Of a stretch of DNA of 64,000 nucleotides, positions 36,324 to 44,691 are shown piece by piece. The position numbers and the translations under genes were made by a program. The stretch is from Parerythrobacter aestuarii (GTDB lineage Bacteria > Pseudomonadota > Alphaproteobacteria > Sphingomonadales > Sphingomonadaceae): assembly GCF_030140925.1 (NCBI RefSeq), contig NZ_JARBWD010000001.1:1-64000 (forward strand). The letters are read 5' to 3'. The notes under the pieces were generated by a model. The model was not told where the DNA came from, ran no database searches, and saw nothing but the letters and a program-made list of their open reading frames with translations. Numbering within the stretch: the stretch's first letter is position 1; the number at the start of each line of letters is the position of its first letter.

Positions 36324-36963
36324 CGGGCAACTCCCGCAGGATCGCCCGGCACAGACCGGCGTCGCCGCCGGCAATCTTGAGCGGCAGCGCGATCAGCTCG
36401 TAGCGGCCTTCCTCGACCCCATCGAGCACCAGCCCTTCGAGGATGCGCATGTCGTGTTTGAGCACCGCCTTATGCGCATCCATGGTCTTGGATTCCTGCG
36501 GATCGACCGAGGGGGCATCGGTGCCGATCAGCTTGACGCCCTGCTCGGCAAGCCAGTGGATCACGCCTTCGTCGATGGCAGTGAAATCACTATCCCAGGT
36601 ATCGTGCGGGAAAGCCTCGAAAGTGCGGAACAGCACCCGGTCGGCACTGGCGAGATGCGGCAGGTCGCCCACGCGGACCTTGCCGTTCGCCCTTCGCGCA
36701 TCGACCACCAGGCATTCGCCGATATAAGGATCGAGTTCCATGCTGGCGGCATCCAACCCGTCCTCGGCATAATGCAGCGGCGCGTCGCCATGGGTGCCCG
36801 AATGGGTGCTCATGGTCATGCGCCCGACGTTGACTGGCGAGCCTTGGTCCATCCGCCAGGTCCGCTCGAACGCGAAGCCGGTATCGCCCGGCCACACCGG
36901 CAGGCCTGGTCGCAAGGTCTGCGAAATGTCCCAGATACGGCGCTGCGATCTCCACGAACTCAT
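36313..36963 (-). CDS. kynB: Arylformamidase (kynurenine formamidase)
   Basis: The 216-residue enzyme hydrolyses N-formylkynurenine to kynurenine. It belongs to the metal-dependent cyclase family; WDISQTLRPGLPVWPGDT opens the protein and MSTHSGTHGDAPLHY supplies the HxGTHxDxPxH metal site near residues 50-62. Its ATG overlaps the kynA stop (ATGA), and kynU overlaps its 3' end, so the three are translationally coupled. Confidence 0.95.
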   Translation of the reverse strand: MSSWRSQRRIWDISQTLRPGLPVWPGDTGFAFERTWRMDQGSPVNVGRMTMSTHSGTHGDAPLHYAEDGLDAASMELDPYIGECLVVDARRANGKVRVGDLPHLASADRVLFRTFEAFPHDTWDSDFTAIDEGVIHWLAEQGVKLIGTDAPSVDPQESKTMDAHKAVLKHDMRILEGLVLDGVEEGRYELIALPLKIAGGDAGLCRAILRELPDVE

Positions 36964-37751
36964 ATCGCCGTTCTCACGCTCAGCAGCTCGGGAAAGAAGG
37001 CCTGTTTCAGCACTCCTTCCAGATAGGGTACGCCCTGCGTCCCGCCGGTGCCACGCTTGAAGCCGATGATACGCTCGACGGTCTTCAGGTGCCCGAAGCG
37101 CCAGCGCTGGAAATGGTACTCGAGATCGACCAGTTTTTCGGCCAGCTCATAGAGATCCCAATGCGCCTGCGGGTCGCGATAGATTTCCGCCCATGCCGCT
37201 TCGACCTCTTCGGAGCGTTCCCACACCGTGTCGAGTTGGCGCCCAAGCACAACCTCGGGAATCGCAAACCCGCGCCGTGCCAGCAGGCGGATCGTCTCGT
37301 CATAGATGCTCGGCTGCTGCAGTTCAGCCTGCAGGCGATCGGCCCAGTTGCCGGTCTTCTCGTGCATCACCACCATGTCAGGGTTGCGCCCGCCGAGGAG
37401 GAATTCCATCATCCGGTACTGCGGCGACTGAAACCCGCTGGAGCGGCCCAGGTGTGGGCGGATGGCGGAATAATCATGCGGTGTCATGGTGCTGAGCACA
37501 TCCCAGCTCTGGATCAGCTGCGTTTGCGCCCGCGCCACGCGGCTGAGCATCTTGAAGCTGGGGCGAAGGTTGTCTGCCGCGATACAGTCGCGCGCCGCGA
37601 ACAGCTCGTGCAGGCATAGCTTGAGCCACAGCTCGCTGGCCTGGTGGACGATGATGAACAGCATCTCGTCATGCGCGTCCGACGACGGATGCTGCGCCGC
37701 GAGGATGCGGTCGAGATCGAGATAGCTCGAATAGGTAACGTCTTGCGCCAT
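36960..37751 (-). CDS. kynA: Tryptophan 2,3-dioxygenase
   Basis: The 263-residue heme enzyme opens the indole ring of tryptophan to N-formylkynurenine. TYSSYLDLDRILAAQHP and DEMLFIIVHQASELWLK are the conserved N-terminal signature; the distal His is in the ...HQASELW segment and the proximal His near RWRFGHLKTVERIIGFKRGTGGTQGVPYL. Length is typical of short bacterial TDOs. It heads the kyn operon, which ends in anthranilate; no anthranilate or NAD synthesis genes are nearby. Confidence 0.95.
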   Translation of the reverse strand: MAQDVTYSSYLDLDRILAAQHPSSDAHDEMLFIIVHQASELWLKLCLHELFAARDCIAADNLRPSFKMLSRVARAQTQLIQSWDVLSTMTPHDYSAIRPHLGRSSGFQSPQYRMMEFLLGGRNPDMVVMHEKTGNWADRLQAELQQPSIYDETIRLLARRGFAIPEVVLGRQLDTVWERSEEVEAAWAEIYRDPQAHWDLYELAEKLVDLEYHFQRWRFGHLKTVERIIGFKRGTGGTQGVPYLEGVLKQAFFPELLSVRTAI

Positions 37752-37787
37752 GCACGAGGCACTAGCGGGAAGTGGTTGCGGAGGAAA

Positions 37788-38261
37788 CTACTGCTCGATG
37801 ATCTTCGTACGTGGATGATGCTTGTCGAGGTGATCTTTCACGATCTTCAGATTGCGCGAGTTCGAGCGATAGATGAAGTCAAGTGCATCGCCGACGATAG
37901 GCACTGTGCCGACCGCTGTATCGAGCGCAATATTGCCGGCCATTCGCCACAGCTTCCACCTGGGCAGGTCGAGGTTGCGGGCTTCCCACACGATGTAGGC
38001 CGCCATGCCGGCCGCGATCAGGTCGCCCACCACGGGTACGAGCCCAACGATGGAGTCGAGGCCGACGGGAATATTGGTGCCCGGGACCTTGAAACTGCGC
38101 TCTAGGACGAATTCCATCGCTTCGATGCGTTTGCGCACGGAGAGGGGATCACTGCCGGTGGGCACCTCGATCCCCATGACCTGCACCCGCGGGCCCTGGC
38201 CAGCACCGGAACCCTGCGAACCCGCAGGACGAATTGGCTCCAATCGAGACCCGTCGTTCAT
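37788..38261 (-). CDS. DUF4112 domain protein
   Basis: The 157-residue product has a Gly/Pro-rich N-terminus followed by the DUF4112 core: RIEAMEFVLERSFKVPGTNIPVGLDSIVGLVPVVGDLIAAGMA and a second hydrophobic part DTAVGTVPIVGDALDFIYRSNSRN. The core is likely membrane-associated, with two glycine-rich hydrophobic hairpins. Function is unknown. The ATG at 38261 is preceded by AAGGAGTGAC four bases upstream, so the longer frame to 38372 is rejected. It lies 17 bases after a solute-binding lipoprotein gene. Confidence 0.88.
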   Translation of the reverse strand: MNDGSRLEPIRPAGSQGSGAGQGPRVQVMGIEVPTGSDPLSVRKRIEAMEFVLERSFKVPGTNIPVGLDSIVGLVPVVGDLIAAGMAAYIVWEARNLDLPRWKLWRMAGNIALDTAVGTVPIVGDALDFIYRSNSRNLKIVKDHLDKHHPRTKIIEQ

Positions 38262-38278
38262 AAAAGTCACTCCTTTTC

Positions 38279-39748
38279 TTAAGATATGGGAGCGATTGCC
38301 AAGGGAAACAAGGGGTGACGACCCCAGCGGTTTTCGCTGAAGCCCCCGACCCCGCCGCGAACGAGTGACCAACGGATCGGTGCCCCGAACGGAATGAACA
38401 CTTCGGCATCATTCATGGCTCCTTCCGCTCCGGCCAGCAGATTGGCCGCTTCATCGGCAGTAGGAGCATCCAGCGACTGGTCGACAAGTACGTCTGCATC
38501 AGGCGAACATACGGGTTGCGAAATGTCGCAATTGAACTGGTTCAGAAACCAGCGCGCACCGGCATACCGCGCCAGCCGGTCAACCAGGCGCAGGTCGGCT
38601 GCCTCGCCGGGCTGGGCCCGCTGCAGCGTCACCCCGATGCTGGCGAAATCTTCCGCAAGCTTTTCAAACAGCAGGTTCGAACCCGGGCCTTGTGGCAATG
38701 AGACGGACAAGCGCGCGGCCGTGCCGGCTGAACTGGTCCATTCTGCGATCCGCCTCCTCGCCTCGCCGCGCCGTTCCTCCAGAGACTGGCCGGTCCAGCG
38801 CTCGCCAGCGGCACGGCGGTCGCCGGGCAGCCCCGGGGCGACAATACGGGTCGTCGGCACCCAGCCAGCAAGGTTGAAGGCTTGCAGCAAGCGCGGCCGG
38901 TCTATCGCCATAGACAGAGCTTCGCGCCGCTCCGCAGTAGCAAGGAGCCCACGGGCATTGCGGAACGAAAGGCCAAACAGTCCGACGGTCGCATCGAGCC
39001 GCAACGTGCCACTGGAAAGCGGTCCAGTCTCGGCCAACGGGAAACTGGACATACGACCGTTGAGCACGATCTCGAGCTCACCATTGCGGAATGCATCGAC
39101 CGCCCGCTGCGCTGGAATGCCCGATATTACAACGTCGAGGACATTGTCATCCCAGGCCCGAAGCTCCGGCAAGCCCCGAAACTGCGGAGCGATCGGCTGC
39201 AGCCGCATTTGCTCGTCGCCTTCGAGTCTTCGCATCGGCCCGGTGCCCTGGCCGTCAAGGCGCAAGCCAAGTTCCGGCTGAGCCAGCATTTGGAGGAATT
39301 GCGGCATCGGTCCACGGAGGCGCACCTCAAGGACCCGATCCGCCATTACCCGGATCTCGTCAATCTTCTGCAGGTCGAGGCCCAGCGTGGTACCTTCAAG
39401 CGATTGGATGGCGCGTTCCAGCGAAGCCTTCACCGAAGCAGCATCAAGTTCGTCGCCATCGGGCCAGTCCGAGCCGCGTATACGAAAGAAGAAGCTGAGC
39501 CCGTCTTCCGTCACGATCCAGCGTTCGGCAATTGCAGGGACGACTTCACCGGTTTCGTCCATTGCCACCAGCCCTTCGCTGGTAGCCTCGCGCACGAGCT
39601 GGCCGGCATAGGACAGGCGGTTTCCGCTCTCGAATGGATCGTCCTTGTCGCCGATCACGGCGACCGAGACCGCGCCTTCATCCGCACGCGATGAACATCC
39701 TGCAAGCAGCAGGCCGGCACAGCTCATTGTCAGGGCAAACAGGCGCAT
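38279..39748 (-). CDS. Orphan family-5 ABC solute-binding lipoprotein
   Basis: The 489-residue product has a signal peptide with lipobox LLAGC (Cys18) and the extended two-lobe fold of SBP family 5 (oligopeptide or nickel binders): VREATSEGLVAMDETGEVVPAIAERWIV near residue 52 and SFFFRIRGSDWPDGDELDAASVKASLERA. No permease or ATPase genes are adjacent, so it is an orphan; such proteins may serve distant transporters or have become sensors. It precedes the DUF4112 gene by 17 bases on the same strand. Confidence 0.87.
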   Translation of the reverse strand: MRLFALTMSCAGLLLAGCSSRADEGAVSVAVIGDKDDPFESGNRLSYAGQLVREATSEGLVAMDETGEVVPAIAERWIVTEDGLSFFFRIRGSDWPDGDELDAASVKASLERAIQSLEGTTLGLDLQKIDEIRVMADRVLEVRLRGPMPQFLQMLAQPELGLRLDGQGTGPMRRLEGDEQMRLQPIAPQFRGLPELRAWDDNVLDVVISGIPAQRAVDAFRNGELEIVLNGRMSSFPLAETGPLSSGTLRLDATVGLFGLSFRNARGLLATAERREALSMAIDRPRLLQAFNLAGWVPTTRIVAPGLPGDRRAAGERWTGQSLEERRGEARRRIAEWTSSAGTAARLSVSLPQGPGSNLLFEKLAEDFASIGVTLQRAQPGEAADLRLVDRLARYAGARWFLNQFNCDISQPVCSPDADVLVDQSLDAPTADEAANLLAGAEGAMNDAEVFIPFGAPIRWSLVRGGVGGFSENRWGRHPLFPLAIAPIS

Positions 39749-39792
39749 GGCTGCTAACTAGCAGCGTTCTTGTCCTGGGTCAGCGAAAAGGA

Positions 39793-40167
39793 TCAGATTT
39801 TGCGCAGCTTGTCGGGCTCGCCGTAGCCGGGCTGGAAACCGGCGGTGCGCACGAAGCGCGGCGTTGTCGATTCGTCCGGGCTTGTCGGCTGGCTGCGGGC
39901 CTGCGCCGGATCAACTTCGTGATCAAAGGCAATACCGAAGCGGTTATCCTGAACCCATGCCACGCTGCCATCGACCCATTCGATATTGCGCAGTTTGACC
40001 GACAGGCGTGCCCCGCGCATTACGCGGACCGAACCTTCCGCCATCATCCCGCCGGCAGACAGGTTGCGAACTTTCACCCGTTCAAGCGAATCCGCCCCTT
40101 CCAGACGCAGATCGGCCATCAGGAACAGGCTGTCGCGGGATATATTGCGCGTATCGACGGCAGGCAT
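39793..40167 (-). CDS. PilZ-domain protein
   Basis: The 124-residue product contains a single PilZ domain with RLEGADSLERVKVRNLSAGGMMAEG (the D/NxSxxG part reads NLSAGG) and WVDGSVAWVQDNRFGIAF. PilZ domains bind cyclic di-GMP, but the N-terminal RxxxR motif is only partly present (RNISRDS), so binding is uncertain. I start at the ATG at 40167; a TTG at 40179 would add four residues. It is a single gene. Confidence 0.82.
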   Translation of the reverse strand: MPAVDTRNISRDSLFLMADLRLEGADSLERVKVRNLSAGGMMAEGSVRVMRGARLSVKLRNIEWVDGSVAWVQDNRFGIAFDHEVDPAQARSQPTSPDESTTPRFVRTAGFQPGYGEPDKLRKI

Positions 40168-40293
40168 GGAGCGACGCAATCCTTCTTCGGTTCAAGCTAG
40201 CCCTCCCACTCACAGGACGGCTCCCCAGTGGTCCGGCATAGCCTAACTACCCTAACGAAGGTTTAAGCGTGTTTTGTGCTGGGTGCGTTGCGC

Positions 40294-40752
40294 TCAGTCG
40301 TCGCGCGAGATTTTCTCGCGGCGTTCGTGAGCTTCCTGCGCTTCGACAGTCATGGTGGCAACCGGGCGGGCTATGAGCCTCCTCAGCCCGATCGGGTCGC
40401 CGGTCACTTCGCAGTAGCCGTATTCGCCCTGGTCGATGCGACGCAGCGCGGAATCGATCTTGGATATCAGTTTACGCTGGCGATCACGTGTGCGCAGCTC
40501 GATGCCCCAGTCGGTCTCGCTCGATGCACGATCGTTGAGGTCGGGCTCACGGATAGGGCCATCTTGCAAGGACTGTAGCGTCGCACCGGCTGCAGAATGG
40601 ATCGATTTCTTCCATTCGAGCAGCAGCATGCGAAAGTAATCCTGCTGCTTTTCATTCATATACGGCTCGTCATCGCTGGGGACATAATCCGCTTCCAGCT
40701 TGCTCTTTGCCGCTTTCAGAATCTCGCTGTCTTCATGTGCCTTTACGGCCAT
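40294..40752 (-). CDS. dksA: RNA polymerase-binding transcription factor DksA
   Basis: The 152-residue protein inserts a coiled coil into the RNA polymerase secondary channel and acts with ppGpp in the stringent response. The coiled coil spans about residues 40-110, with the tip sequence EPDLNDRASSETD. The zinc-finger region reads GYCEVTGDPIGLRRLIARP, with one Cys where classical DksA has four, as in other alphaproteobacterial and DksA2-like proteins. The ATG at 40752 has GAGAGGAC upstream; the longer frame to 40875 is rejected. Confidence 0.92.
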   Translation of the reverse strand: MAVKAHEDSEILKAAKSKLEADYVPSDDEPYMNEKQQDYFRMLLLEWKKSIHSAAGATLQSLQDGPIREPDLNDRASSETDWGIELRTRDRQRKLISKIDSALRRIDQGEYGYCEVTGDPIGLRRLIARPVATMTVEAQEAHERREKISRDD

Positions 40753-41068
40753 GGTTGTCCTCTCAGCCTGAGTATCCGGTCCGATCGCCCATCCTGCCGA
40801 CCCCGAAATTTCGGTGGTCCAGCCGACCTGATGAGCGCGCCTATAGGGGTCACGCGGGGGGCGCACAAGCGGCAATGAGGCTCAATGTCCAAATGTGCAC
40901 ATACAAAGCCGAGTCCGGATCGAACAGGAGCTGAACAGACAGCAATCCGGCGACCCGGCTGAACAAAAGACGCAATGTGGTTAACCAAGTTTTTACCATA
41001 AGCGGCTTGAACTCTGTGTCACCAAGCCGGCGGGTCTCCTGTCGGTTCAAACAGGGGGAATGAGAGCC
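40753..41068. promoter_or_regulatory. Divergent dksA / Sel1 intergenic region with CcrM and CtrA-like sites
   Basis: This 316-bp stretch separates two divergent genes and holds no supported gene. It contains a GANTC site (GAGTC at 40911-40915) and a TTAACC half-site at 40981-40986 followed seven bases later by TTTA, a near match to the TTAA-N7-TTAA CtrA box. These are suggestive but short motifs; a promoter for either gene was not resolved. Confidence 0.35.
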
Positions 41069-41395
41069 ATGAAACTGACTGCAATCGAAAGCAGCAACGA
41101 GGCAACCGAGGCAACGGTCGCAGAGAGCCTCGTCATCGCACAATGCCTGGCAGCCGCCGCTGCTGGTGAAACGATAGCGTTGTTCGATCTGGGCGTAATC
41201 TATTCGACCGGCAGCCATGGCGCGCAGTATGATCTCATCGAAGCACATAAGTGGTTCAACCTCGCTGCTTCGCGCGGGCATGAGGAAGCCGCTTGGTGCC
41301 GGGCTGATATCTCCGACGAAATGACCGCCCGCGAAATCGCTGAAGCCCAGCGTCGCGCACGTGACTGGCTTGCGGCGGAACGCAAGGCTGCCTGA
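41069..41395 (+). CDS. Sel1-like repeat small protein
   Basis: The 108-residue product contains one Sel1-type helical repeat pair: IALFDLGVIYSTGSHGAQYDLIEAHKWFNLAASRGHEEAAWCR near residues 35-77, flanked by short helices. Sel1 proteins usually mediate protein-protein contacts in signalling. It has no signal peptide. The ATG at 41069 follows GGGGGAA eight bases upstream and is preferred to the ATG at 41060. A CtrA-like half-site lies about 85 bases upstream. Confidence 0.8.
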   Translation: MKLTAIESSNEATEATVAESLVIAQCLAAAAAGETIALFDLGVIYSTGSHGAQYDLIEAHKWFNLAASRGHEEAAWCRADISDEMTAREIAEAQRRARDWLAAERKAA

Positions 41396-41401
41396 ACCGT
41401 C

Positions 41402-42541
41402 TTACCCGCCTTTTCTAAAAGGCGTCCTGCGGTCGAGATGGTTCTGGTCGACTTCGACCCCATGTCGCTCGCGTTCGAGGAAATCGGCGACGGCTTCGCG
41501 AAATCCCGGATCGGCGATCCAGTGCGCTGACCATGTCTTGGCTGGGGCATAGCCCCGTGCCAGCTTGTGCCCGCCCTGGGCACCCGCCTCGACCCGCTTT
41601 AGGCCCCGTGCAATCGCGGCATCTATCGCCTGATAGTAGCACAGCTCGAAATGCAGGTAGGGCACGTGCTCGGTGCAGCCCCAGTAGCGGCCGTAGAGCG
41701 CATCCTTGCCGATCACATTGAGCGCCCCGGCAATTGGCCTCCCCCCGGCATAGGCGAAGATCAGCAGCAGCTGGTCCGCCATTCGCTCTCCCAGCAATGA
41801 GAAGGCTTCGCGCGTCAAATAGGGTGTGCCCCATTTTCGTGCGCCAGTGTCCTGGTAGAAGACCCAGAAAGCATCCCATTCCGCTTCGGTGATCTGAGCG
41901 CCAGTAAGGTGGCGGATCTCGACCTGCTCCTGCGCTTTCTTGCGTTCCTTGCGCAGGGCGCGGCGCTTGCGGCTGGCGAGGTCATCGAGGAAATCGTCCC
42001 ACGATCCGTAGTCGCGGTTCTCCCAGTGGAACTGGATATCACTCCGCAGCAGCCAACCCGCAGATTCGAAGATCGGCAACTGGGCGGGATCGACGAAGGT
42101 CGCATGCGCGCTGGAAAACCCGTTCTGCTCGCACAATTGCTCGGCAGCGCGGAGCAGCGGGACGCCCAGCGCATCGTCGGCGAGCAAGAGGCGGGGACCC
42201 GTCGCCGGAGTGAAAGGTGCCGCGATCTGCAGCTTGGGGTAATAGTTCCCACCCGCGCGCTGAAAGGCATCGGCCCAACTGTGGTCGAAGACATATTCGC
42301 CCTGGCTGTGACCTTTGAGGTAAGCGGGGAGCGCCGCCAGCGGCACACCGGAATCACTTCCGATGACTATCGGCGCGGCCTGCCAGCCCGTGCCGGGACC
42401 CACGCTCCCCGAATCTTCCATCGCGGTCAGGAAAGCGTGCGACATGAAGGGATTGTCCGCCCCGCCCAGCGCATCCCAATGCGCCGGCTCGACCTCGCCG
42501 ACCCCGCCCAGCACCCTCGCGACAAAGGCTGTCTCGCTCAC
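41402..42541 (-). CDS. FemAB-like GNAT acyltransferase (PF04339-type)
   Basis: The 379-residue product resembles peptidoglycan-biosynthesis-like GNAT proteins: HAFLTAMEDSGSVGPGTGWQ near residue 36, PAYLKGHSQGEYVFDHSWADAF, RDYGSWDDFLDDLASRKRRALRKERK and the tail YYQAIDAAIARGLKRVEAGAQGGHKL. The fold is two GNAT domains as in FemAB. The substrate is unknown. It starts with GTG overlapping the end of the GDPD gene (GTGA) and is last in a five-gene operon. Confidence 0.88.
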   Translation of the reverse strand: MSETAFVARVLGGVGEVEPAHWDALGGADNPFMSHAFLTAMEDSGSVGPGTGWQAAPIVIGSDSGVPLAALPAYLKGHSQGEYVFDHSWADAFQRAGGNYYPKLQIAAPFTPATGPRLLLADDALGVPLLRAAEQLCEQNGFSSAHATFVDPAQLPIFESAGWLLRSDIQFHWENRDYGSWDDFLDDLASRKRRALRKERKKAQEQVEIRHLTGAQITEAEWDAFWVFYQDTGARKWGTPYLTREAFSLLGERMADQLLLIFAYAGGRPIAGALNVIGKDALYGRYWGCTEHVPYLHFELCYYQAIDAAIARGLKRVEAGAQGGHKLARGYAPAKTWSAHWIADPGFREAVADFLERERHGVEVDQNHLDRRTPFRKGG

Positions 42542-43266
42542 GCCAGGCCCTCACCTTCCGCAATCAGAGAGTCGGCATGGAGCAAAGCCCGCGCCCGGGT
42601 CTCCGGCGAATTCACGGTCCAGGTCAGCACCGGCAGGCCCTTGGCGCGCAATCCGGCGATCCAAGCATTGGGCAGCGCCGCGATATGGTAAGCGAGGAAA
42701 TCGGGCTTCGCGATGGCGAAGGCCAGCCGCCGTTGCCAGCGCTTCTGCGTGTAGCCGTGTTCGTCCTCGCGCATCACCAGTCCGGCCACCGTTTGCGGCG
42801 AATGCCTGCGGAACCAGCGTGCGACACGCGGGTCGAAACTCATCACCGCATGCTTGCCCGAGTAGCCCTCCAGACATCGGCTGACCTCGCGACAGGTCTG
42901 CTCGACATCATAGCCGCGCTTGGACTTTATCTCGATCAGCAAGGGCACGCGCCCGGCCACCAGTGCGAGCAGTTCGCCCAGCGTCGCCGGGCTTTCATCG
43001 CTGTCGAGATAGCGCAATTGCTTGAGCTCGACCCCAGTCGCACCTTCCGTCAGACCGTCCTTGCCGGTCAGCCGAAGCAAGTCCCAATCGTGGAACACCA
43101 TCGGCCAGTCGTCGGCGCTGCGCTGGATATCGCATTCGATCCCCATGCCCGCTTCGACCGCCAGCTTCGTCCCCGCCAATGAATTTTCGGGGACACTGGG
43201 TCCATGCAGCCCACGATGGGCATATTCCCACTGCGTCAGCCAATCGGGAACCGGGCGCGTTGCCAC
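42538..43266 (-). CDS. Glycerophosphodiester phosphodiesterase
   Basis: The 242-residue enzyme splits glycerophosphodiesters to glycerol-3-phosphate and an alcohol. The GDPD signature is clear: YAHRGLHGPSVPENSLAGTKLAVEAGMGIECDIQ followed by VFHDWDLLRLTGKDG, providing His-Glu-Asp-His catalytic and metal residues, and PLLIEIKSKRGYD. No signal peptide is seen, so it acts in the cytoplasm. It uses a GTG start seven bases after the RidA gene. Confidence 0.93.
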   Translation of the reverse strand: MATRPVPDWLTQWEYAHRGLHGPSVPENSLAGTKLAVEAGMGIECDIQRSADDWPMVFHDWDLLRLTGKDGLTEGATGVELKQLRYLDSDESPATLGELLALVAGRVPLLIEIKSKRGYDVEQTCREVSRCLEGYSGKHAVMSFDPRVARWFRRHSPQTVAGLVMREDEHGYTQKRWQRRLAFAIAKPDFLAYHIAALPNAWIAGLRAKGLPVLTWTVNSPETRARALLHADSLIAEGEGLA

Positions 43267-43273
43267 CTAGGCG

Positions 43274-43732
43274 TTACTCCGCCAGCGCAACGATCGCGTC
43301 GACTTCGACCGCGACCCCCAGCGGCAGCGACGGCACCCCGACCGCCGCGCGGGCGTGCTTGCCGGCCTCGCCGAACACTTCCAGCATCAGGTCCGACGCG
43401 CCGTTGACGACCTTGGGCTGGTCCGTGAAGTCGGGCGTCGAATTGACGAAACCGCCCAGCTTGACCACCCGCTCCACCCGGTCGAGCGAGCCGAGTGCGG
43501 CCTTGAGCTGAGCGAGGATCATCAGCCCACAGCCGCGTGCCGCGCGCATGCCGTCTTCGAGCGAAACGTCTTCGCCGAGCCGCCCCTTGAGGAGCACTCC
43601 GTCAACGAAGGAGACCTGGCCGGAAACATAGGCAAGACCGCCCTGCACCACCACCGGGACATAGCTTGCCACGGGAGCGGCGGCTTCAGGCAGAACAATG
43701 CCCAGTTTGGACAGGCGGGCTTCGATGCTCAT
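43274..43732 (-). CDS. RidA family protein
   Basis: The 152-residue product matches the longer subgroup of RidA/YjgF proteins: LGIVLPEAAAPVASYVPVVVQGGLAYVSGQV, AARGCGLMILAQLKAAL and VPSLPLGVAVEVDAIVAL. RidA hydrolyses reactive enamine/imine intermediates such as 2-aminoacrylate; in this subgroup the Arg of the active site is not obvious, so activity is uncertain. The true start is the ATG at 43732, four bases after the HAD gene; the frame upstream is that gene read in another phase. Confidence 0.92.
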   Translation of the reverse strand: MSIEARLSKLGIVLPEAAAPVASYVPVVVQGGLAYVSGQVSFVDGVLLKGRLGEDVSLEDGMRAARGCGLMILAQLKAALGSLDRVERVVKLGGFVNSTPDFTDQPKVVNGASDLMLEVFGEAGKHARAAVGVPSLPLGVAVEVDAIVALAE

Positions 43733-43736
43733 CGGA

Positions 43737-44357
43737 TCATTCCTCCAGGCGTTCGAGGATCCACGGAAGCGCATGCTCCCATTCGTCGATGCGGGCGTGG
43801 GCGTGGCCCGCTTTCTCCCCGCAGGCGATATGCGGCGCAATGGCCGGTTCTCCGCACAGGTGCAGGCGGGTGACATGCGGAACGGTCTCCGCTGCCGAGC
43901 CATGATGCTGGGCCAGGTCGTCGATGAACAGCGCTTTGGTGGGCTGGCGTTCCTCGAGGATCTTCGCCAGCGCCGGGCCCTTGGGCCCCTGGTTGGTATA
44001 GACCGGGGCTTGAATCCCATAGCGCAGTAGCTGCTCGGCCCGCTTGTCGCGCCGTTCGTCGAGCAGGTTGGTAAGGATCACCACGTCGGCCTGCTCGGCA
44101 ATGGTATTGATCGATTCCACCGCGCCGCGAATGGGATCCTGCCGGTCCATCTCATGGTCGAAGAACAGGTTGAGATACTTCCAGATATCGACCGGTTCGA
44201 CCAGCGCGCCGCTGGCCTGGTAGCTCAACGCCTTGCCCCAATCGCCATTGTCGAGCGCGAAGTCGATCCCGTGCTCTTCATCGAGGAAGTCGCGGAAATG
44301 AGTGACCATGTGCAGCAGCACTTCGTCACAGTCGGAAATCACAAGTGGTCGGCTCAT
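43737..44357 (-). CDS. HAD-family hydrolase
   Basis: The 206-residue product has motif I at the N-terminus (VISDCDEVLL, nucleophile DxD), VVILTNLLDERR as motif II (Thr), a Lys in TNQGPKGPAL and motif III FIDDLAQH. This is a soluble haloacid-dehalogenase-type phosphatase with an unknown substrate. It overlaps the upstream DUF3572 gene by 4 bases and is followed by RidA after 4 bases, so it is part of the same operon. Confidence 0.9.
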   Translation of the reverse strand: MSRPLVISDCDEVLLHMVTHFRDFLDEEHGIDFALDNGDWGKALSYQASGALVEPVDIWKYLNLFFDHEMDRQDPIRGAVESINTIAEQADVVILTNLLDERRDKRAEQLLRYGIQAPVYTNQGPKGPALAKILEERQPTKALFIDDLAQHHGSAAETVPHVTRLHLCGEPAIAPHIACGEKAGHAHARIDEWEHALPWILERLEE

Positions 44358-44644
44358 TTCGTGAGCTGCTCCCGGGCATCGAGCAGGACCTGCGGTTCTA
44401 CGCCAAGGGCGTCGGCGGCGAGCATCAGGTCCGGCTCGTGATTGGCTAGAAAATCGAGGACCGCAGCGAGCACGGTGCGATCGGTCAACCGTTCACGCAG
44501 GATATCGGGTGTCAGGCCCGTCAGCGCAAGCAGGCGTTCAGCCCGCGTATCCTCCGTCAGCACCCAGCCGAGCGCCTTCAGCCCCAGCGCATCTGCGTCG
44601 TCGGGATTGTGTTCCGGGGAAGAGGGTGCGCGAATAATTGGCAA
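44354..44644 (-). CDS. DUF3572 domain protein
   Basis: The product contains the DUF3572 core DADALGLKALGWVLTEDTRAERLLALTGLTPDILRERL and ANHEPDLMLAADALGV. It is a small helical protein of unknown function found across alphaproteobacteria. The start is uncertain: the frame is open to an ATG at 44698 that would overlap the divergent divK gene, while a TTG at 44644 has AAGGAG close upstream. It heads the HAD-RidA-GDPD-acyltransferase operon. Confidence 0.78.
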   Translation of the reverse strand: MPIIRAPSSPEHNPDDADALGLKALGWVLTEDTRAERLLALTGLTPDILRERLTDRTVLAAVLDFLANHEPDLMLAADALGVEPQVLLDAREQLTK

Positions 44645-44691
44645 GGCTCCTTGCAGCGGGCTAGAGGAGTGGCACGAAAGGAACCGCTCCA

